The notes under the pieces: generated by a model
The model's input: only the letters and a program-made list of their open reading frames with translations
Databases searched by the model: none
Told to the model about the DNA's origin: nothing
DNA from: Batrachochytrium dendrobatidis JAM81
Taxonomy: Eukaryota; Chytridiomycota; Chytridiomycetes; Rhizophydiales
Direction of reading: 5' to 3'
DNA length: 64,000 bases
Assembly: GCF_000203795.2 (NCBI RefSeq)
Contig: NW_006281099.1
Location: 2,049,774-2,113,773, forward strand
Part shown: piece by piece, positions 57,729 through 64,000 of the stretch
How the letters are laid out: each line of letters begins with the position of its first letter
Numbering within the stretch: position 1 is the stretch's first letter
Translations under genes and position numbers: made by a program

Positions 57729-60632
57729 CTAGGAGCCGGATCTTTGCTGTGCATTGACAAGACCTCGTCGTTGCAAATGCCGATTGCGTATGGCTACTGC
57801 GCCAACGCCCTCGGCAGGAATATACGTTGTGTATGGTAAATGTTTGCGTGAATTCTGATATCCATCTGTAATCAAACATACAGGAAGGTCCAATCCCGCA
57901 CTTCGCACAATCAAATTCACCTTGTTCAAGTGGTGCAGTGGTAATGGTGACACAATATAAAACTGTTTTTGCCGTGGATCAATGGATCTAATGATACCGA
58001 GTCCAATGCAATGGTGATTATGAGGATGCAGCAGTGACTGCGTTGGTACAATCTACAGTATACATCATAGTAGGTGGATATAAAGATGTGTGGTTCAATA
58101 TTAGCATTTAAATAGTATAAATAAAAGCTGCTCACACATCATCGATTGATTACCTGGAGATAAGTCTCGTTTGATGTACATTGCTCAGTCAAAGTTGTTT
58201 GATATTTAGTTTGATCCACCAGCAATCCTACAACAGTGCCATTTAGCGCATAAAGAGCCTGGCTAAACGAAATCTATGTACAGGACAGTCAAATCATAAA
58301 AAATGGTGCCATTTTGTTGAGCCAAATCAATTCCATAAACTCGACAAATATCAACACCTTTGTATCAAATTACATCAACTTACATCTTCAGAAAAAAACT
58401 TGATGCGAACATGGTTCCAGGGCACGCTGTAAGGAATGCGAGATGTTAATGGTGTATCTAAATCCCATTTATATTTAACCTCGATTTGTGTATTCTGATT
58501 CTTGAACAATGTAGCATGTCTCATAAAATATGAAATAGTTGTGAGAACACGCTGGTCTGATGCATTGAGCTTGATCCTAATGGTAAAAACAGTAAAGGCC
58601 AAAATAAATATCATTGCCTTGCTCATCATATCATCCCTTCATGTGTCTACATCACAAACTGGTAGTGCTAGTAGAATTAATCAAACAACTCACTTGGATA
58701 ACGCGTCACTTGGTGCAGGCTTGATCTTCCAGATATCAAACGAATGTTGTACAGGAAAGATGCTTTTAAAATCAATTTCAGTCGTGCTATCAGCTTGTGA
58801 TGCTAATGAAAGATGAACAATATCAGTTGGCAAAAGATATCGCAGAAAATGTGCCAACAAATCATATCCCGTTCCTTGATACATTACATGGTAGAATAAC
58901 AATATATATGGGTTAGATGAATCACATGTAATAGTGTATCTGTTGAACATGTTTTTTCACTGCCAAAACAAATGTACCTTTGATCCATCCATTCGTGTTG
59001 ACAATCAATGGCATTTTAATGAGTTCTGTTTGCCATACATTGACAAGCTCCAGTACGCATGCACTGAAAAAATCTGGATCATCTTTTGGTGCTGTGCTTC
59101 CAATGAAAAACGATCGATACGAATCCCTTTGAGTAGTAAATGCAGGACCTAAAATTACAGGAATAAATAATCATAGAAAAGTGTATTATTTGAGATCAAG
59201 ACAGTATACCTAAAAGTGGAGAATTAATGACATGCAAAGACACCATGCCATTTGGAGTGCATCCTGGCTGTCCTGGATCACAATCCATATACGCAACCTC
59301 GGGATGTCTGATTTGAATGTATTAGATGTCAGTAGCAAATAGCCGTATACCCGTATATAACGTATCAAAAAATACATACCTTTCCAAAAAGCGATTGATC
59401 AAGTAACGAGTAAAGGTTGATTTACCAGAGTTCTTTGGTCCTACTGCACAAATGTTCGAATCTACCCTCCAGCATGCAACAAACAAATGTTTAATCAATA
59501 TTTGCCACGGAATTGAGTTTAGACCATCAGAATCAGTACACGAAACATACTATGAGTAAAAGAATTCACCAGCAGTGAAGATGCAGTCAATGCCCACGTA
59601 TCTGGAATAATAAGTGCATCAACCGATTTTAATGTACTTTCATCAGGAATCGAAAAGACGTTCTGTTCAGATCCAGTATTGTACATTGTTTGCAAGTCAG
59701 TTTCATGTGAAAATGGTTAGTAAGAACTAAAATCAACTGACACATTGAAACACTGGCGTCAAAATAACCATACGTTGGATTTCTTTGGAACCCCATCATC
59801 AAATAGATTTTGGAATATAGGCAAATAACGCTCGATTTTTTCAATGTTGGTTTTAGAACGTTGCATAGCTACAATGCATGAAATGGATTGACGTTGTTTG
59901 TTTGGAATCGTTTTTACAAGACGCATTATCTCTACGTGCATATTCAGTTCTTTATCAGCTGTACTTGCATGTCCCGAGTCAGTCAAATGTGTAGTCTGTA
60001 GATTTAAATATTCTAGAGAAACATTTTCAATCTGTAGTCTACTTGAGGATGCTGGGGAAAACACTTTGACAAATATGGGATGAACTGGCTTTGATGTGTT
60101 GATCGTGTCCCATTTGAAAGGGCCGTGCATAGTATATCCAAAAACTCTACAGCTTCCTAAAACAGCAGATATCAAAGCAAATCCTTGGATTGAAACGGAC
60201 TGATTACTGTCAAGTAACAGGAGCGTCAGATCCATATTAGAAGACGAAACGGTTTGACACGCCAAATCCTTTAGTGGCATACCATTAGCTGGAATGGAAA
60301 CTGTTGATGAATGCATTTGATCTCTGTTGAATGCATTATATTGTTTTTTGTTAATGCATATACAATGATTAAAGTGTCAATACAAAACATTGATTTTAAA
60401 AAAATATGTACATTGGATCAAGTATTTGCGCATAATATGCAAGCTCTATTCTTCACCTCGAGGTAGATTCTACATTGATTGGCATACTGCATTGAAATGT
60501 AGACCGATTTGGAGTTGTACTCGATATAGAAACAGTAGAAGATTCCTTGGCTGCAGGTTCAAGGCTATTGGTTTTGCGCAACTTACGAAGGACAGAAAAT
60601 GGATTGCCAGTAGGTGATGCTCGTTTACTCAT
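57729..60632 (-). CDS. GRC3: GRC3/NOL9 polynucleotide 5'-hydroxyl kinase
   Basis: Nucleolar RNA 5'-kinase which, with the nuclease Las1, processes the ITS2 spacer of pre-rRNA. Ten exons in transcript order: 60632..60457, 60323..59774, 59662..59551, 59461..59380, 59307..59210, 59148..58978, 58874..58694, 58576..58384, 58273..58154, 58052..57729; about 668 residues, close to fungal Grc3. The Walker A motif is GPKNSGKST (287-295), the following strand-loop is YMDCDPGQPGCTP, and FFIGSTAPKDDPDFF and VNTNGWIKGTGYDLL are typical of the Clp1/Grc3 kinase domain. The C-terminal VGAVAIRNRHLQRRGLVN is less conserved. The third intron (59773..59663) was set to restore frame at NVFSIPDES and is the least certain boundary. 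The 3' end faces HAC1 with about 200 bp between the stop codons. Confidence 0.9.
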
Positions 60633-61494
60633 CTTTATGATACAATAATGAATTCTAAATACTTTTATATAAGTTTAGATGATTGGTCAATAGACGAATC
60701 TGATCCCCAACAGTCAACAAGGTGGGTTAGCAATCCAACAAAAAATGTTTTCAAAAAGGAAATTATTACAGCCGTACTCACGTAATATAAAACACTATTC
60801 TACAATCTGCTTTAAAATAAGCAATGCACTCATTTAATTGTTTTATACAATAAGCACGAATACCAGTATATTTTGTTAACGAGTCTAAAGGACACAATGT
60901 TTAATACACTTGGCGGAATTATCACTCTGTAAAACTAGCTGCCTATCATGTGCTTGGCATATTTATTGTGTTCTATTTTAGGCGAGTACGGCCAAAACAG
61001 CAGATACTTGGGCAATAGCAGGTAACCAAGTTGTCCATTACATATATAAAAAGTACCGGAATATTCCCCACACTTGATTCTAAATTCACGACTTTGATTT
61101 AAACCTTAATTCAGGTGCACTTGCTATTGAATTCATTGGAACTCATACATTGAGTGTTGAATTGTACAAGGTTTAAAAATGATTGCTAAGATAAAATTGA
61201 AAACAGTATAGAATGGTGAATGACATGATTACTTTGAACCCTATCTCAATCATCCGCGCTTTCAATATCAATAGGCATCATTTCACAAGATCAGCGAGGC
61301 TCAAAGTATGCGTTACGAGTTGGGTCACATTGAAAAAAGGTTCAAACTTGTTTCAACGATGGTTAGAACTGTCGCTATCACATCGGCTGCATTATAGATT
61401 ATATATGGAAATTGATCAAAGTTTATCAGCTTGTTTGTACCATTTCTCATAAAGCCGATCTAATTCATCACAAATGCATTGATCCTTTGAAAAC
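60633..61494. other. intergenic region containing one MITE copy
   Basis: About 860 bp between the GRC3 start and the end of the kinase-LRR gene. It contains the element at 60769-60993. Outside it I find only short AT-rich frames. The first ~130 bp should contain the GRC3 promoter. An extra terminal exon of the kinase-LRR gene could in principle reach 61450, but it would add only three residues before a stop. Confidence 0.5.
60769..60993. mobile_element. MITE family copy upstream of GRC3
   Basis: Element of about 225 bp starting CAGCCGTACTCACGTAATAT, preceded by TA, and ending GGCGAGTACGGCC. The ends pair as GCCGTACTC/GAGTACGGC. It shows the family's TA-CAGCCGT start, with a GTACTC variant in both ends, so the ends have changed together and may represent a subfamily. 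It is non-coding and lies about 140 bp upstream of the GRC3 start codon. Confidence 0.65.
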
Positions 61495-64000
61495 TTACAA
61501 TTCGCGCAGTTCTGGAAGTTCATATACCTGTGCCGGAATTTCTCTGCTGATGGAATTTCCGTCAATGCAGAGTTGCATTAGTTTAACCATTTGACCAAAC
61601 TCCTTGGGTAGCTTTCCAGAAAGCCTGTTGTGATCCAAACGACTAGATAAAAAGATAAATTGAGCCGGCAAGCACTTATACACCACCTGTATGGTCATCG
61701 CAACTCATCTACTTACAGCCACTTCATCTCAACCAAATTCCCAAATTCTTTAGGAATTGGCCCAGTAAAGGAATTCTTATGCAATGATCTACATATTAAA
61801 AACCATGTGCAGACAAGTCAATTTGCCAATTGTACTAAAATTGGTAAAAACATAAAGGGATAGCAACTCCAAGACACATACAGCTGTTCAAGCTTGACTA
61901 GTTTTCCTATTTCCTTTGGAATCGGACCATCAAAATAGTTGACACCGAAATCGCTGATTAAAATAAAAAGATTAATTCGGCACTCACAAGTGAAACCTAC
62001 ATGGCCAAGAAACACTTACAGGCGAGTTAAATTAACCAGTTTACCAATTTCTTTTGGAATCTGCCCATTCAAGCCACTACGATGTAATGCTCTAATGGAA
62101 ACGCAACATTTGGCAAAATTACAATGCATCAATAAAAGTTTTGGTCAGCCTCGAGTAAGATCAGTAGAAAGTAGCCATTAGGCTTTAAATAGCAGCTACA
62201 AAGTATAGACTCACAGTTCAGTAAGATCAGTCAAACGCAGCAGATTTGCATGGAGAGGGCGACTGATGTTACTCAATGGAAATCGACTGAAAATCATTCA
62301 TTAGCTTAGTTACTTTCTGATAAAACTCAACCTCTCCTATCATAATCGAGTCTATCAAGAGTACAGTGAACACGTCTATTTCACAGCTTGGATATATACT
62401 CACATGACACTTAAATGCCCATTCTCATGCCATTCCAATGACGGTTTGATCGAAAAGTTTTTGCATGTTGGATCCCACACATCAACAGCGTCACAAACTC
62501 GATTAGCAAGTCTAGAGGCAGTGACACCATGCTTTTGGATCCAAAAAGGAAACGCTTGATTGAGGATCTGAAACTCGCGAGTATTTATAGCTGAAAGGGC
62601 TGTCAATGAACCGGTACCAGACAAAGCCGACTGAACCGATGCCGTCGTTCCTTTAGGTGCTACACTTGATGAAGCAGTCTCTGCAGTCGAGACTGATTTT
62701 CCAGATAAAGGTGCTGTAGTAGTGCATTCAACAGAGGACGATGTATGGGCAGGAACCTTGACTACAGTGGCATAGTTTAAGGGTGTTTTTAAAGCCAACC
62801 CGCCTTCTTCTTTATACTTGTCAACAGCTCTTATTTCTTCCTGGTCAGTGTTGATATCTAAGACAAAAATAGGCGACTCAGCTTGAAAATAAAATACAGA
62901 TTTAAAACTTGTTTAAACCAAAAACATTCAATGCAACCAAATTTCCTGAAAACAAACCAAAAATCTCATCGTACCTTTTATAGTGGTATCCGTATCATTA
63001 GACGAATGAATCAAAGGAGGGGAATGGCATACAAGGTTATTCTGGATAGCATCGTGTAGAAAAGACGACGAAGATGCTGGATAGGTAGAAAAAACATTGT
63101 CCTCGAAATTGGACGACAAAAAGGATACATTCTCCGAGTGCGATTTATAACGACGAACGCTCTCGATAGCTTCGTCGTGCATCGAAAGCTTGGAGATATC
63201 AGTGAGAGAATGGAATCTACCTCTTAGACCTGCTGTTCCTGAATGACCAAGAAGAGATGATGACTGAGCCGGTTGCTGAAATCCAGAACGGGATGTCGAG
63301 TATCTATTTGAAAAAGGAGCACTAACACTAGATAAACTAATTCGATTAAAAGAAGGAGACGATGCAGGCACCAATCTAGCAAAAGTGCTTAAAGTGCCCA
63401 AAGCGCCACTATTCAGATAACCTGCTGCTATCCAATCCAGATTCTGACAGATCCACTTGAAAGTAGGACGCATTAATGGGTCTTGAGTCCAACAACGCTG
63501 CATGACGTTCCAAATGGCATCGGGCACATTTACAGGGCGATAAGGCCTTTCACCATTGTTCATCCAGCCTTGAACTATATGCTCGTGAATTTGCTCGTAA
63601 AAAGGAACCAACCCTGTCTGTACTTCATAACAGGTCATCGCAAAGGAAAATACATCCAGAGAAGGAACAGGACTATAGTTGCGAACATACTGCTCAGGTG
63701 CCATCCATCGGATTGAATCTGGCGGCAGTGGAGTAAGTCTCTTGGGTGACGCAAGTCCAAAATTAGAGACCAAAACTTCGTCATGAAGGCCTATTTTGTA
63801 AGCATTACAAACACATCAACACGCGAAATGAGGCAGTCGAAACGGATCAGAAACAATCACTATTTTGACGACATGGCAAAAATAAAAGGTACCTATAAAG
63901 ATGTTCGCGGCTCTAAGATCGCCATGGACAATGGGCTGTGGCAATGAATGCAAGTATTTTACTCCGTTTGCTATTCCAACAATATACTCACTACGAGTGA
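61495..64000 (-). CDS. kinase-LRR fusion protein (5' end outside window), possible pseudokinase
   Basis: Partial gene; its N-terminus lies beyond 64000. Exons in transcript order: 64000..63893, 63790..62975, 62857..62404, 62286..62215, 62091..62020, 61953..61882, 61788..61717, 61642..61495. The visible kinase half has VHGDLRAANIF (catalytic loop, HGD for HRD), VSNFGLA (NFG for DFG), IRWMAPEQ, DVFSFAMTCYEV and the end motif CWTQDPLMRPTF, resembling TKL/tyrosine-kinase-like kinases. Asn in place of the DFG Asp, which coordinates Mg, suggests weak or no catalysis. A long Ser-rich linker leads to at least five 24-residue leucine-rich repeats of the plant type (GPIPKEIGKLVKLEQL). Four of the LRR exons are exactly 72 nt and phase 2. 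No transmembrane segment is visible in this part. The ligand and pathway are unknown. Confidence 0.8.

Noticed and set aside
57648..57839. 63-codon plus-strand frame
   Set aside because: It lies antisense to the last GRC3 exon, which has family support.
1..64000. tRNA, rRNA or other structured RNA genes
   Set aside because: No cloverleaf-type B-box strings or rRNA-like sequence were noticed on either strand by reading; a covariance-model search would be decisive.

Overview
The window is nuclear DNA of an intron-rich, moderately AT-rich fungus, most likely a chytrid (Batrachochytrium or a close relative). Short introns (mostly 50-120 nt) interrupt nearly every gene. A complete enkurin gene, a flagellar microtubule protein, implies a flagellated stage. 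Fungal-type genes (GRC3, RNA14, RRP12, HAC1) sit beside ancestral genes that yeasts have lost (SMG1, HEN1, DNAJC11). The style of the secreted protein also fits Batrachochytrium. The species call is inference; no ribosomal or mitochondrial marker is present.

Layout. 0-6.4 kb: a small two-exon gene on the minus strand, RRP12 (ribosome biogenesis) and a short-chain dehydrogenase. 6.9-15.2 kb: BCKDHA (branched-chain keto-acid dehydrogenase E1 alpha), a GYF-domain protein and a secreted proline-rich protein. 15.3-18.1 kb: HEN1, the small-RNA methyltransferase, lying between two inverted ~390-bp copies of a MITE-like repeat. 18.2-34.5 kb: RNA14 (mRNA 3'-end processing) and a 22-exon SMG1 kinase of about 3,310 residues (nonsense-mediated decay). 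34.5-37.0 kb: decayed repeats and a 1.47-kb foldback element. 37.4-45.7 kb: an uncharacterised 14-exon gene, enkurin, and a Rad5/16-type SNF2 ATPase. 46.0-53.3 kb: divergent DNAJC11 (minus) and VPS41 (plus). 53.6-57.5 kb: an alpha/beta hydrolase, a TMEM198-like membrane protein and a HAC1-type bZIP factor. 57.7-64.0 kb: GRC3/NOL9 (minus) and the 3' part of a kinase-LRR gene (minus) that runs off the window.

The strongest discovery is in the bZIP gene. An RNA double hairpin with two CNG/NNGN seven-base loops defines a predicted 20-nt Ire1-type unconventional intron (57061-57080). Its removal switches the reading frame to a different C-terminus ending at 57280. This is the hallmark of HAC1/HacA/XBP1 unfolded-protein-response control. 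The second is a repeat family with GCCGTATTCACGT ends, seen as about seven copies, including two inverted pairs that enclose unique sequence, one of them the whole HEN1 gene.

There is no operon structure. Exon coordinates were built by hand from reading-frame continuity, splice-site consensus and recalled family alignments. Individual boundaries could be wrong by a few bases, and transcript data would settle them. Several genes act on RNA (RRP12, HEN1, RNA14, SMG1, GRC3), but they work in separate pathways and their proximity may be chance.
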